Source: Dehalococcoidales bacterium (GTDB taxonomy: Bacteria; Chloroflexota; Dehalococcoidia; Dehalococcoidales; Fen-1064). From it: a DNA stretch of 15,042 nt. This document shows, in pieces, positions 1 to 7,262 of the stretch. Position 1 is the stretch's first letter, and each line of letters begins with the position of its first letter. The translations under genes were made by a program, and so were the position numbers. The DNA is taken from contig JAQTPO010000033.1 of NCBI GenBank assembly GCA_028712845.1, positions 1 through 15,042 of the forward strand. Direction: 5' to 3'. The notes beneath the pieces were generated by a model, which worked only from the letters and a program-made list of their open reading frames with translations, made no database searches and was not told the origin of the DNA.

Positions 1-17
1 GTCGGGGCTACTATTTT

Positions 18-794
18 TTAGCGTAGAGTAACATCGCCGGCCATAAATTTCATCAGGCTACCATCGGGACTACGTAACAGCAGACTGCCATCATCCGCTA
101 CTGACTCGGCGGTGCCTTCATAGACATCCTCACCTGACCGGACACGGACGTTTTTGCCCAGTGTTATCAGGTTATCTTTCCATTCCAGTAAAAGCGATTC
201 GCCGGATTGCATACGCAGATATAATGCTTCCATTGCAATAAAGAGGTTACGTATCAGGTCAAGACGTGATACTTCTTTGCCTGATTCATCTGCGAGGCTG
301 GCGGCGATTGGCGCTATTTCCGGGTAATCTGCCAGCCTCATATTGACATTGATGCCGATGCCGATAACAGCATAATCCACTCTGTCCGGTTTTGCCTGGC
401 TCTCCAGCAGAATTCCGCAGACCTTCTTGCCTTTGATGAGCACATCATTGGGCCACTTAAGCTGGCATTTAAGCCCGGTTGTGGTTTCAATGCTATGCAT
501 TACCGCCAGCGATGCCAGCATCGTGAGATAATGCAGGTGTGCTTTGACAGGATAGAATACTATCGATACGGCAATATTACCTGAGGGAGAGACCCACGCC
601 CGTTTCAAGCGTCCTCGTCCGGTAGTTTGGCGGTCGGCAATTACAGCCGTGCCTTCCGGTGATTTTTGCACTGCCTGCTGACAGGCAATATCGTTCGTTG
701 AGGTCACGCTGGGATAATAGAGAACATTTTGCCCGACAAAATGCGTGGTAAGCCCACGGGTGATAAGTGACGAGTTCATCTCTTCGATAGACAT
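18..794 (-). CDS. birA: Biotin--[acetyl-CoA-carboxylase] ligase, catalytic type without HTH
   Basis: Predicted cytoplasmic enzyme that activates biotin with ATP to biotinyl-AMP and attaches it to the acceptor lysine of biotin carboxyl carrier proteins. The 258-residue product shows the biotin/ATP-binding motif GRGRLKRAW at residues 59-67, the catalytic-lysine motif KWPND at 113-117 followed by GILLE, and a small C-terminal beta domain from about residue 212. It begins directly with the catalytic domain, so it lacks the DNA-binding HTH of the E. coli BirA repressor and should be a pure ligase (class I). The ATG at 794 is the first possible start because an in-frame TAA lies two codons upstream. 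A GAGGTG sits 12 nt before it, which is far for a Shine-Dalgarno site. The gene is divergent from the TetR gene. Family assignment is firm; biotin-operon control is not suggested by the sequence. Confidence 0.95.
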   Translation of the reverse strand: MSIEEMNSSLITRGLTTHFVGQNVLYYPSVTSTNDIACQQAVQKSPEGTAVIADRQTTGRGRLKRAWVSPSGNIAVSIVFYPVKAHLHYLTMLASLAVMHSIETTTGLKCQLKWPNDVLIKGKKVCGILLESQAKPDRVDYAVIGIGINVNMRLADYPEIAPIAASLADESGKEVSRLDLIRNLFIAMEALYLRMQSGESLLLEWKDNLITLGKNVRVRSGEDVYEGTAESVADDGSLLLRSPDGSLMKFMAGDVTLR

Positions 795-800
795 AAATTA

Positions 801-830
801 ACTATACACCTCAAAATTGGGTATTGACAA
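801..830 (-). promoter_or_regulatory. Putative birA promoter, possibly giving a leaderless mRNA
   Basis: On the minus strand TTGTCA (830-825) and TATAGT (806-801) are separated by 18 bp. Transcription would start about 7 nt past the -10 box, at or next to the ATG at 794, so the mRNA could be leaderless. The -35 box overlaps that of the divergent tetR promoter. This is read from consensus only. Confidence 0.45.
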
Positions 831-852
831 AAATAAAAAAGTGCTATATCAT
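824..852 (+). promoter_or_regulatory. Putative promoter of the TetR-family gene
   Basis: A perfect TTGACA (824-829) is followed after 17 bp by TATCAT (847-852), a reasonable sigma-70-type -10 box in AT-rich sequence. The predicted transcription start is near 859, just before the palindrome at 868-881, so a repressor bound there would block promoter clearance. Confidence 0.6.
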
Positions 853-867
853 TGGCTAACTTTATTT

Positions 868-881
868 TGAACGAACGTTTA
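868..881 (+). promoter_or_regulatory. Candidate TetR-type operator (AACGAACGTT core)
   Basis: The 14-bp sequence TGAACGAACGTTTA is a near-palindrome: the core is AACG-AA-CGTT, with a matching T/A pair at the outer ends. It lies between the predicted tetR transcription start and the ribosome-binding site. AACG/CGTT half-sites are typical of several TetR-family operators. Autorepression is the inference. Confidence 0.5.
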
Positions 882-896
882 ATAGGTGGATTGAAA

Positions 897-917
897 ATGT
901 TTCGGATGTCTAAATGA
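897..917 (+). CDS. Possible six-codon leader peptide overlapping the tetR start
   Basis: ATG at 897 opens the peptide MFRMSK. It is preceded by AGGTGG (884-889) at 7-nt spacing, and its TGA (915-917) overlaps the tetR ATG (914-916) as ATGA. The tetR ATG has no convincing ribosome-binding site of its own, so ribosomes may load at this leader and re-initiate on tetR. The reading frame is too short for statistical support; the case rests on the well-placed SD and the ATGA coupling. Confidence 0.35.
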   Translation: MFRMSK

Positions 918-1603
918 TTCAAGAGATACGTACTTACAGTAAGGACAAAAACCTGGTAGCGGAGCGGAGGAGAGAGATAGTGCTCACTGCTGCCAAGCTC
1001 TTTCTTCATAAAGGCTATGGACTGACCACTATGCGTGAGTTAGCCCATAGTTTAAATTTAAGTCCCGGCGCACTCTACCACTACATAGGCTCTAAAGAAG
1101 ACATTATACAAATGATAATCGATTTCAGTAGTGATATTCTCAACGACCGTTTGGAAAAAACAAGTGATGCTATTAAAAACCTCCGTCCGGCAGAGGCTCT
1201 TGCAAAAACCCTGGAGTTGAATATAGCGCATGTGGACCAGTATCGCCATGTAGTAATTGTAATTCACCAGACCCCTTTGTCAGCCGATTTAAAAGGACGC
1301 GAAGAGATATTTGAAAATGTAAAGTGTTCTATAGCTTTCTACGAAGATATCTTGCGTAAAGGTGTGGAAGCGGGTGAATTCGATATTGATGATGTGCATG
1401 CATGTGCGTCCACTATATCCCAGACTGCCCAAATGTGGGCGACAAGGAGGTTCTTTTTCAGGGAATATTCCATGGAAAAGTATATTGTGGAACAGACCCG
1501 GCTTGCTATGCGCATGGTTGGTGTGGATAGCAACATCCCTCACGTCAGTAATGGTGTTGTTAAACGAAAGGAAGTGACTATGAGCGGACAGGTGATAACA
1601 TGA
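914..1603 (+). CDS. TetR/AcrR-family transcriptional regulator
   Basis: A 229-residue DNA-binding regulator. The N-terminal HTH spans roughly residues 17-63: a helix around AAKLFLHKGY, then TMRELAHSLNLSPGALYHYI, the characteristic TetR recognition-helix pattern ending in YHYxGSKEDI. The rest is a helical ligand-binding and dimerisation domain with no residue pattern I can tie to a ligand. An in-frame TAA directly before the ATG at 914 makes this the earliest start, and no good SD precedes it (see the leader peptide). The gene has its own promoter and an adjacent palindrome, so autoregulation is likely. The next plus-strand genes are an Opp/Dpp-type importer and a catabolic-looking set, which makes them the natural regulon, but that is inferred from position. 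Family very likely; effector unknown. Confidence 0.92.
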   Translation: MIQEIRTYSKDKNLVAERRREIVLTAAKLFLHKGYGLTTMRELAHSLNLSPGALYHYIGSKEDIIQMIIDFSSDILNDRLEKTSDAIKNLRPAEALAKTLELNIAHVDQYRHVVIVIHQTPLSADLKGREEIFENVKCSIAFYEDILRKGVEAGEFDIDDVHACASTISQTAQMWATRRFFFREYSMEKYIVEQTRLAMRMVGVDSNIPHVSNGVVKRKEVTMSGQVIT

Positions 1604-1627
1604 GTTCATCTATTATCAGCCATAGGT

Positions 1628-1648
1628 CTGTGATAAGTAACTGTGATA
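1628..1648 (+). repeat. Short direct repeat CTGTGATA x2 in the tetR-opp spacer
   Basis: CTGTGATA occurs at 1628-1635 and again at 1641-1648, 13 bp apart start to start. A third TGTGATA lies at 1707-1713, running into the -10 box of the importer promoter. These may be binding half-sites for an unidentified regulator, or chance in a short sequence. Confidence 0.3.
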
Positions 1649-1673
1649 CAATGGGATGGTTTTACCGTCAGTT

Positions 1674-1689
1674 CCCTCGTGTACGAGGG
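1674..1689. promoter_or_regulatory. Perfect palindrome abutting the -35 box; candidate operator or short hairpin
   Basis: CCCTCGT-GT-ACGAGGG has perfect 7-bp arms with a 2-bp centre, ending one base before the TTGACA at 1690. As DNA it suits a dimeric regulator; as RNA it would form a 6-bp GC-rich stem with a UGUA loop and could weakly terminate tetR transcripts, although no U-run follows directly. Confidence 0.5.
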
Positions 1690-1717
1690 TTGACAAATAC
1701 TTTTATTGTGATATACT
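1690..1717 (+). promoter_or_regulatory. Strong sigma-70-type promoter of the opp-like importer genes
   Basis: TTGACA (1690-1695) and TATACT (1712-1717) are spaced by 16 bp. The predicted start near 1724 gives a leader of about 95 nt before the first permease gene. The box is flanked upstream by the palindrome at 1674-1689 and downstream by the inverted repeat at 1724-1748, an arrangement that suggests tight control. Confidence 0.7.
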
Positions 1718-1723
1718 ACCCCT

Positions 1724-1748
1724 AATTCGTCTCATTATAGTACGAATT
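1724..1748. promoter_or_regulatory. Inverted repeat at the predicted transcription start; candidate operator
   Basis: AATTCGT (1724-1730) and ACGAATT (1742-1748) are perfect 7-bp inverted arms separated by 11 bp, centred about 12 bp downstream of the predicted start. It resembles the tetR-proximal palindrome only loosely (shared ACGAA), so the same regulator could bind both, but this is not shown. Confidence 0.4.
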
Positions 1749-1819
1749 CATATGAGAATAAGGTGATGGACACGGTTATTAGCCCGAATATCAACGCTCG
1801 ATAAGGGGAAAACAGGTCA

Positions 1820-2770
1820 ATGCGGTCTTATCTCATAAGAAGATTACTGTTAATTATTCCTACCCTCCTGATTGTCAGTTTGCTGGTATTTTTCATCAGC
1901 CGTTCAATCCCCGGCAGTGTCATCGATATGATGATGTCACAACAGGAATTTGCGACTGAAAATACCCGCGAAGAGATTGTACACCGTCTTGGGATGGACG
2001 TCCCTATGTATGTTCAGTACTTTCGCTGGATGGGCACCGTTTTGCAAGGTGACCTTGGCCAGTCATTGTGGTCGAACCGCCGTGTTGTCGATGAGCTGGC
2101 TCTGAGATGGCCGGTAACCCTGGAACTTGCCGTCATGGCGCTAGTAACATCGCAGCTTATCGCTCTACCCATAGGCATCTATTCAGCCATACGGCAGGAC
2201 ACTATCGGCGACTATTTTAGCCGTAGTTTCGCCATCGCCTGTATCGCCACACCCAGTTTCTGGCTGGGGACACTGGTGATGGTATTTCCCTCAGTCTGGT
2301 GGGGATGGTCGCCACCTATGAGTTATATTCCGTTTGCAAGAGACCCTGCGGGTAACATCGTGCAGTTTATTATCCCCGCTTTTATTCTGGGCATGGTGCT
2401 ATCCGGGTCAACTATGAGAATGACAAGAAATATGATGCTGGAAGTGCTCAGACAGGACTACATCAGGACAGCATGGTCAAAAGGACTCAGGGAGAGGTCG
2501 GTAGTAGCGAGACATGCACTGAAAAATGCTCTGATGCCGGTCATTACTGTGGTAGGACTACAGATACCAATTGTGATGGGAGGCTCAATTGTTCTGGAGC
2601 GTATTTTTGTCCTCCCCGGAATAGGAAGTCTTCTGATAGAAGTTCTGGTTCAACGAGATTATTCCATGCTTTCCGGTATAAATCTGGCTATGGCTTCCGT
2701 CGTGCTGATAATCAATTTGTTGGTTGACCTGACTTATGGCTACCTTGACCCCAGAGTTCACTATAAATAG
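1820..2770 (+). CDS. ABC importer permease, OppB/DppB type
   Basis: First membrane subunit of a peptide/nickel-type (PepT family) ABC importer. The 316-residue protein starts with the typical MRSYLIRRLLLIIPTLL first membrane helix, followed by a long loop with GDLGQSLWSNRRVV, and then five further hydrophobic segments. The EAA loop that contacts the ATPase is clear at about 209-240 (DYIRTAWSKG followed by RHALKNALMPVIT), and the C-terminal end LVDLTYGYLDPRV is standard for the family. The length is usual for OppB. An AAGGGGA lies 10 nt before the ATG. It is the first gene after the promoter at 1690-1717, and its TAG lies 14 bp before the oppC-like start. The substrate cannot be told from sequence; such systems carry peptides, nickel, sugars or other small organics. 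Confidence 0.93.
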   Translation: MRSYLIRRLLLIIPTLLIVSLLVFFISRSIPGSVIDMMMSQQEFATENTREEIVHRLGMDVPMYVQYFRWMGTVLQGDLGQSLWSNRRVVDELALRWPVTLELAVMALVTSQLIALPIGIYSAIRQDTIGDYFSRSFAIACIATPSFWLGTLVMVFPSVWWGWSPPMSYIPFARDPAGNIVQFIIPAFILGMVLSGSTMRMTRNMMLEVLRQDYIRTAWSKGLRERSVVARHALKNALMPVITVVGLQIPIVMGGSIVLERIFVLPGIGSLLIEVLVQRDYSMLSGINLAMASVVLIINLLVDLTYGYLDPRVHYK

Positions 2771-2784
2771 GAGAAGGATTACCC

Positions 2785-3738
2785 ATGGTTGACGATATAA
2801 AGATACCTCCCAAACAGGTAGCTGTTAAAAAGAGGCGTTCCTTCTTTGCTGAATTGTGTATAAGGATGGTCAAGGAGAAACCTCTCGGCACCATCGGTGG
2901 TATCATCGTTCTCATTTTGTTGCTGACGGGTATTTTTGCCAACTTTATTGCACCTTACGGTATGAACGAGGTTAATCTTTTTGATAGGCTGGAGGGTCCG
3001 TCGAGCAAATATTGGCTCGGCACGGATGGTTCGGGGCGGGATATGTTCAGTCGCATTGTTTATGGGGCTCGTATTTCTATGATAGTCAGTTTGGGTGCTA
3101 CTTCTATTGCGGCGGTGGTGGCTAATATTATCGGTATCAGTTCCGGATTCCTCGGGGGAAAATTCGATATTATAATACAGAGATTCGTGGATGCATGGAT
3201 GTGTTTCCCATCACTTTTCCTGATTCTGAGTCTGATGGCTGTCATGGGACAAGGGCTGTTTCAAGTAGTAGTGGTTATAGGAATGCAGATGGGTATATCC
3301 GGTTCTAGGGTTATACGAAGTGCTGTTATCGGCATCAGGCAAAATGTCTATGTAGAGTCGGCAAGAGTGATTGGTGTGCCTACGGGAATGACACTCCTCC
3401 GTCATATCTTGCCAAATATTATGGCGACGGTGATTACCCTGTTTTCGTTAAATATGGGAACGGCAATTCTGAATGAGGCTACTATCAGCTTCCTCGGATT
3501 CGGCGTTCCTCCACCGCAACCCAGCTGGGGTGGTATGCTCAGTGGCACTGGTAGCAAATATCTGCTCCAATCCCCATTAATGGCTGTCTGGCCCGGTTTA
3601 TGTCTGGCTATCGCAGTATTTGGGATGAACATGCTGGGAGATGGTATCAGGGACATACTGGACCCGAGGCTCAGAGGCGGCATTGGCCGCTATCATGGCG
3701 TAAAAGTGAAAAAGCCGCTACTTGAGACTAAAAAATGA
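2785..3738 (+). CDS. ABC importer permease, OppC/DppC type
   Basis: Second permease subunit, partner of the preceding OppB-like protein. The 317-residue product has the OppC N-terminal region with one membrane helix at about 34-56, the family signature LGTDGSGRDMFSR at 78-90, several more hydrophobic helices, and an EAA loop at about 189-211 (YVESARVIGVPTG then RHILPN). The region ILNEATISFLGFG followed by PPPQPSWGGML near 229-252 is diagnostic of OppC/DppC. An AGGAGAAGG stretch overlaps the stop of the upstream gene, with GAAGGA 6 nt before the ATG, so the two permeases are surely co-transcribed and probably translationally coupled. The C-terminus carries a slightly extended basic tail. No ATPase gene follows, which is unusual for this transporter class. 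Confidence 0.93.
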   Translation: MVDDIKIPPKQVAVKKRRSFFAELCIRMVKEKPLGTIGGIIVLILLLTGIFANFIAPYGMNEVNLFDRLEGPSSKYWLGTDGSGRDMFSRIVYGARISMIVSLGATSIAAVVANIIGISSGFLGGKFDIIIQRFVDAWMCFPSLFLILSLMAVMGQGLFQVVVVIGMQMGISGSRVIRSAVIGIRQNVYVESARVIGVPTGMTLLRHILPNIMATVITLFSLNMGTAILNEATISFLGFGVPPPQPSWGGMLSGTGSKYLLQSPLMAVWPGLCLAIAVFGMNMLGDGIRDILDPRLRGGIGRYHGVKVKKPLLETKK

Positions 3739-3792
3739 GAAATTTCTTGAGAATGGTTGTTTAATCGTAACTAAATAAAAATGGAGGAAAGG

Positions 3793-5592
3793 ATGAAAAA
3801 CAGAACCATATGGGTAGTGGTCAGTTGCGCAGTGGTCATAGCTATGCTATTGACATCCTGCGGTAAAACTGTAGAACCTACCACTACGACCCCCACTACG
3901 GTCCCTACTACTACCTCTACTACCGCGGCACCAACCACAGCACCGGTTACCACAACCACGGCACCGACAACATCAACCACAGCGGCAGACGAGCCCAAAT
4001 ATGGCGGGATTTTCAACCACATCAACTACAGAACAGCCCTGAAAACACTGGATCCATTCCAGGCGGGACTTGCCTTCGACCGGATTGGCAGTTTCTATTA
4101 TGAGAGACTGGGAATAGGCGACTGGGCGAAAGGTCCCGGCGGCACCAATGAGTATGATTTTCCTCATTACCAGTGGACTCCCGATAATATTATCAAGGGC
4201 ACAGTAGCTGAAAGCTGGGAGTTCCCTGACCCCCGAACTACTATTTTCCACATCAGACAGGGAATCAAATTCCATAATGTTCCGCCGGTAAACGGACGGG
4301 AACTGGACGCTAATGACGTGGCGTACAGCATTAATCTGGCAATGTCAAAACCGATCATCGGACAGGACTGGCTTAGCCTAAAAATAGACGAGGTAAAAGT
4401 TCTGGATAAGTGGACCGTCCAGATTCATGTTAAAGAAGACAACGCTTTGACATTCTTTGCATGGACTGCCGGCAGTACTTTCTTCATACTGCCACATGAG
4501 ATGATCGAGAAAGGCGGCGGCAGCCTGGGAGCATGGAGCGATTCCTGCGGCACCGGACCGTTTATGGTAAAAGACTTTGTTTCATCAGCTACTGTTACCT
4601 TTGTCCGGAATCCTGATTACTATATGTATGATGAATTGCATCCAAAGAATAAGCTCCCATACGTCGATGGCGTCAATATGGCGTTCATCGCTGATTTGAC
4701 TACTCAACTGGCAGCAGTGCGGACAGGTAAGGACGATATCTACTTTGTGGGTGCAGCGCCATCCGATGCTGCCAATATCAAGAAATCAAATCCCGAGCTA
4801 CAATCCAAAAAGATATTGCAGCCATACTATACGAGTTTTACCTTCCCGGCGAACTTCGAACCTTATAATAACATTAAATTCCGGAAGGCATTATCCATGG
4901 CAATCGACCGCGAAACGATAATCAACCAGTTCTTCCTGGGCGATGCCGTACCGTTGTCCTGGCCGGTGATGGCGAATATGAGTCCATTTACGCCTATCGA
5001 CCAGATGCCTGCTGATGTCAAGGAAGGTTATACCTATAATCCTGAAAAGTCGAAAGCACTGCTGGCTGAGGTAGGACTTCCTGAAGGCTTTACGATGGAC
5101 CTGTGGATCTACGGCCAAACATTAGTCGAAGCTTCTGAACTAATGGCATCTTACTGGGATGCTGTTGGGGTGAAAACCAAATTGAATGTTATGGAAACGG
5201 CTGTCTGGAACTCCTTCATCTTTGCCCGTAAATGGGAGGGAGCAGCTGTTTACTTCGGCGGCAATGCAATGCCATGGAGCGGAATTGGGAATAGGTTGAC
5301 CGGCGCATACTGGAACTACGGCAGCTGGAGTGACCTGGAATATGATAAAAAGCTGGCTGATATGTATGCTGAACCGGATGCGACTAAGCGCTACCAGATG
5401 ATAAAGGAGTTAAACCTGGATTGTGTTTCAGGATGGACCACCGTAGTTTTCCCGACTCCTTACATCACTATCTTCTGGCAACCGTGGGTGAAAGGTTATC
5501 ACGGTGAAGCAACTCTGCAATCTTTAAGTCATGGGTCAGTAATTGCGCGTGTCTGGCTTGACCAAGCGATGAAGAAATCGTTGGGAAAGTAG
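3793..5592 (+). CDS. Family 5 extracellular solute-binding lipoprotein (Opp/Dpp-type)
   Basis: Captures the substrate outside the membrane and delivers it to the two permeases encoded just upstream. I place the start at 3793, not the in-frame ATG at 3781, because GGAGG (3783-3787) is then an ideal SD at 5-nt spacing. This gives 599 residues with a classic lipoprotein signal: MKNR, a hydrophobic core, and the lipobox LTSC with Cys23 as the lipidated residue. Residues 24-66 form a low-complexity Thr/Pro/Ala spacer, and the folded SBP domain starts at about residue 69 with YGGIFNHINY. Family 5 features include FRKALSMAIDRETI and YNPEKSKALLAEVGLP. Many aromatic residues (Trp, Tyr, Phe) are spread through the domain. 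The long spacer suggests a tethered, perhaps glycosylated, surface protein in a cell without an outer membrane. The gene ends the first transcription unit. Confidence 0.93.
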   Translation: MKNRTIWVVVSCAVVIAMLLTSCGKTVEPTTTTPTTVPTTTSTTAAPTTAPVTTTTAPTTSTTAADEPKYGGIFNHINYRTALKTLDPFQAGLAFDRIGSFYYERLGIGDWAKGPGGTNEYDFPHYQWTPDNIIKGTVAESWEFPDPRTTIFHIRQGIKFHNVPPVNGRELDANDVAYSINLAMSKPIIGQDWLSLKIDEVKVLDKWTVQIHVKEDNALTFFAWTAGSTFFILPHEMIEKGGGSLGAWSDSCGTGPFMVKDFVSSATVTFVRNPDYYMYDELHPKNKLPYVDGVNMAFIADLTTQLAAVRTGKDDIYFVGAAPSDAANIKKSNPELQSKKILQPYYTSFTFPANFEPYNNIKFRKALSMAIDRETIINQFFLGDAVPLSWPVMANMSPFTPIDQMPADVKEGYTYNPEKSKALLAEVGLPEGFTMDLWIYGQTLVEASELMASYWDAVGVKTKLNVMETAVWNSFIFARKWEGAAVYFGGNAMPWSGIGNRLTGAYWNYGSWSDLEYDKKLADMYAEPDATKRYQMIKELNLDCVSGWTTVVFPTPYITIFWQPWVKGYHGEATLQSLSHGSVIARVWLDQAMKKSLGK

Positions 5593-5656
5593 TGAATTAG
5601 CGAAGAAAAACGACATTTCGTCAGGATAAATGCCTCATAAATTGATGAGGAGAACC

Positions 5657-5690
5657 AAAGGAGGAGGGCTCAGCCCTCCTCCTTTCTTAA
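5657..5690 (+). terminator. Strong intrinsic terminator after the binding-protein gene
   Basis: AAAGGAGGAGGGC (5657-5669) pairs perfectly with GCCCTCCTCCTTT (5673-5685), a 13-bp stem with a TCA loop, followed by the pyrimidine-rich CTTAATCTT. A smaller 6-bp hairpin (CCTCAT/ATGAGG, 5633-5650) precedes it. The site separates the importer unit from the uspA unit. Confidence 0.85.
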
Positions 5691-5692
5691 TC

Positions 5693-5722
5693 TTGACACA
5701 TGGTAGTATTCTCCCGCATAAT
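5693..5722 (+). promoter_or_regulatory. Promoter of the usp-hydrolase-reductase unit
   Basis: TTGACA (5693-5698) is followed after 18 bp by CATAAT (5717-5722). It starts only three bases after the terminator region. The predicted transcription start is near 5729, which argues against a TTG start at 5733 for the next gene and favours the GTG at 5760. Confidence 0.6.
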
Positions 5723-5759
5723 ATGGCGGTGATTGAATATCGATTACAGGGGTGATAAC

Positions 5760-6245
5760 GTGTTTGAAAGGATTGTTGTTCCTCTGGACGGTTCAAGGCT
5801 GAGTGCACAAGCGGTTCCTTTTGCGGGTGAAATGGGGAAACGTTTTGATGCTGAAGTAATTCTGGTGCGGGTAATCTCTCCCTCCGGATTGACTATCGTC
5901 CCGCAGGCTACCGGCATGGAGAGTGCTATCGCTACTGATATCATCGCACAAGAAGCGAGAGTGAAAGATGTGGACAATGCCGCTAACGCCAAGCGATACC
6001 TGACGAACTGGGCACAGGCTCTAAAGGCGCAGGGTATAAAAGCCTCTTATCAGGTTACAATGGGCGTGCCGGCGAAGGCTATTATGGAGCTTGTGGATGC
6101 CCAAAAGGCTTCACTCATCGTGATGATGAGCCACGGGCGTGGGTGGTTCAAGCGCGCAATTATGGGCAGTGTTGCTGATGAAATCCTCAGAGGCTCAACT
6201 GTTCCTGTACTTATTATCAGAGCGCAAGACCTGGAAAATAAATAA
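5760..6245 (+). CDS. Universal stress protein, UspA family
   Basis: Small cytoplasmic nucleotide-binding protein of the Usp fold. I chose the GTG at 5760, preceded by AGGGGTG at 5-nt spacing, over an in-frame TTG at 5733 that would sit almost on the transcription start. The resulting 161-residue protein begins MFERIVVPLDGSRLSAQA, the textbook Usp N-terminus. Near the C-terminus SHGRGWFKRAIMGSVADEIL matches the ATP-binding pattern G-x9-G-S, although the usual first Gly of G-x2-G is Met here (M-S-H-G). The closing VPVLIIRAQ is also typical. It is the first gene of a unit that continues, 78 bp later, into a metal-dependent hydrolase. Usp proteins beside transport and catabolic genes are common and usually regulatory; its exact role here is unknown. 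Confidence 0.92.
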   Translation: MFERIVVPLDGSRLSAQAVPFAGEMGKRFDAEVILVRVISPSGLTIVPQATGMESAIATDIIAQEARVKDVDNAANAKRYLTNWAQALKAQGIKASYQVTMGVPAKAIMELVDAQKASLIVMMSHGRGWFKRAIMGSVADEILRGSTVPVLIIRAQDLENK

Positions 6246-6323
6246 TTTTCCAGACTCGTCCGAGCCCCAACTTATATTGCAGGATATTTTCGATGATATT
6301 TTTCATGAAAGGAGCATTGATGT

Positions 6324-7262
6324 ATGTCGATGATTAATTCCGTCCTGGGTCCCCTTGATACTAAGAAGCTGGGATTTACCTTGATGCATGAGCATTTGAT
6401 AGTAGGTTTTCATGGCATACTATCTGAATATCCTGAGTTTATGGTAAATGATGCTTTTGAGAGAATAGTTAGGCGTTTGAAAGAAGCAAAAGAAGGTGGG
6501 GTTGACACTATCGTGGATATGACAACCAATGACCTGGGGCGGGATGTTAATCTGATGGCGGAAGCCTCTCGTCGTAGCGGAGTCAATATTATTGCCTGTG
6601 CCGGCTGGTGGCGGGATGTGCCGCGCTTTGTCGCTGATTTAACTCCCGACCAGATGGCAAGGGCATTCGTACGGGAAATAGAAGAAGGTATTGCCGGTAC
6701 TAACATCAAAGCAGGTATTCTCAAATCTGCCAGTGATTTCGAGGGTGTAACGCCTCCCCATGAAAACGGTTTAAGGGCAGTAGCGCGGGCACATAAAATT
6801 ACAGGGGTTCCTATTGCCATCCATTCATATCATCCGGGACAGATTGCCAGACAACAGCTTCGTATTCTGAGACAAGAAGAAGTTGATATGAGAAGAATCA
6901 AAGTCGACCATTCTAATGACACTACCGATATAGAGTTTCTGCTCGGGATACTGGAACGGGGATGCTTTCTAGGTCTGGACCGCTATCCGGGGCGAATGGC
7001 CAGTCCTATGGCGCGCACAAAAACATTGAAGGCATTGATCGATGCCGGTTATGCTGACCGTCTTTGTCCTTCTCACGATACCAGTTTAGCCTATGTTCTT
7101 CGCGATGGTGAGACTCCGGAAAAAGTAGAGGAAAGCAATCCTCACCGCCTTCTTTATATGAAGAAAACGGTCTTTCCGTGGCTAAGAGAAATGGGTGTGA
7201 AAGACTCTGTTATTTCGCGACTCTGTATTGATGGCCCCAGAAATTTCTTCGAGGGTAAATAA
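6324..7262 (+). CDS. Phosphotriesterase-family metal-dependent hydrolase
   Basis: Member of the amidohydrolase superfamily, phosphotriesterase (PTE) branch, with a binuclear metal centre in a TIM barrel. In the 312-residue product I can place the expected ligands: His22 and His24 in MHEH, Lys134 (AGILK, the bridging carboxylated lysine), His167 in IAIHSYH, His196 in VDHSND, and Asp252 in PSHDTS. The C-terminal FPWLREMGV and IDGPRNFF also fit. AAAGGAG at 9-nt spacing selects the ATG at 6324; the ATG four bases upstream leads to an immediate stop. Most bacterial members without a known organophosphate history are lactonases or esterases, so lactone or ester hydrolysis is the better guess than pesticide breakdown. 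It is directly followed, without any spacer, by the flavin reductase gene, which implies a shared pathway. Confidence 0.9.
   Translation: MSMINSVLGPLDTKKLGFTLMHEHLIVGFHGILSEYPEFMVNDAFERIVRRLKEAKEGGVDTIVDMTTNDLGRDVNLMAEASRRSGVNIIACAGWWRDVPRFVADLTPDQMARAFVREIEEGIAGTNIKAGILKSASDFEGVTPPHENGLRAVARAHKITGVPIAIHSYHPGQIARQQLRILRQEEVDMRRIKVDHSNDTTDIEFLLGILERGCFLGLDRYPGRMASPMARTKTLKALIDAGYADRLCPSHDTSLAYVLRDGETPEKVEESNPHRLLYMKKTVFPWLREMGVKDSVISRLCIDGPRNFFEGK

Noticed and set aside
1058..1609. Minus-strand open frames inside the TetR gene
   Set aside because: They overlap a clear TetR family protein, lack SD sites, and have no recognisable motif.
3771..4025. Val/Gly-rich minus-strand open frame opposite the binding-protein spacer
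   Set aside because: It is the antisense reading of the Thr-rich ACN repeat, which has no stops on the reverse strand. It has no independent coding signs.
5733..5759. N-terminal extension of the universal stress protein from a TTG at 5733
   Set aside because: The TTG lies about 4 nt after the predicted transcription start and has no SD, while the GTG at 5760 has both an SD and the canonical Usp N-terminus.
6324..7262. Calling the hydrolase a true organophosphate-degrading phosphotriesterase
   Set aside because: The metal ligands are shared by the whole family, including lactonases and esterases; nothing here points to organophosphate as substrate.
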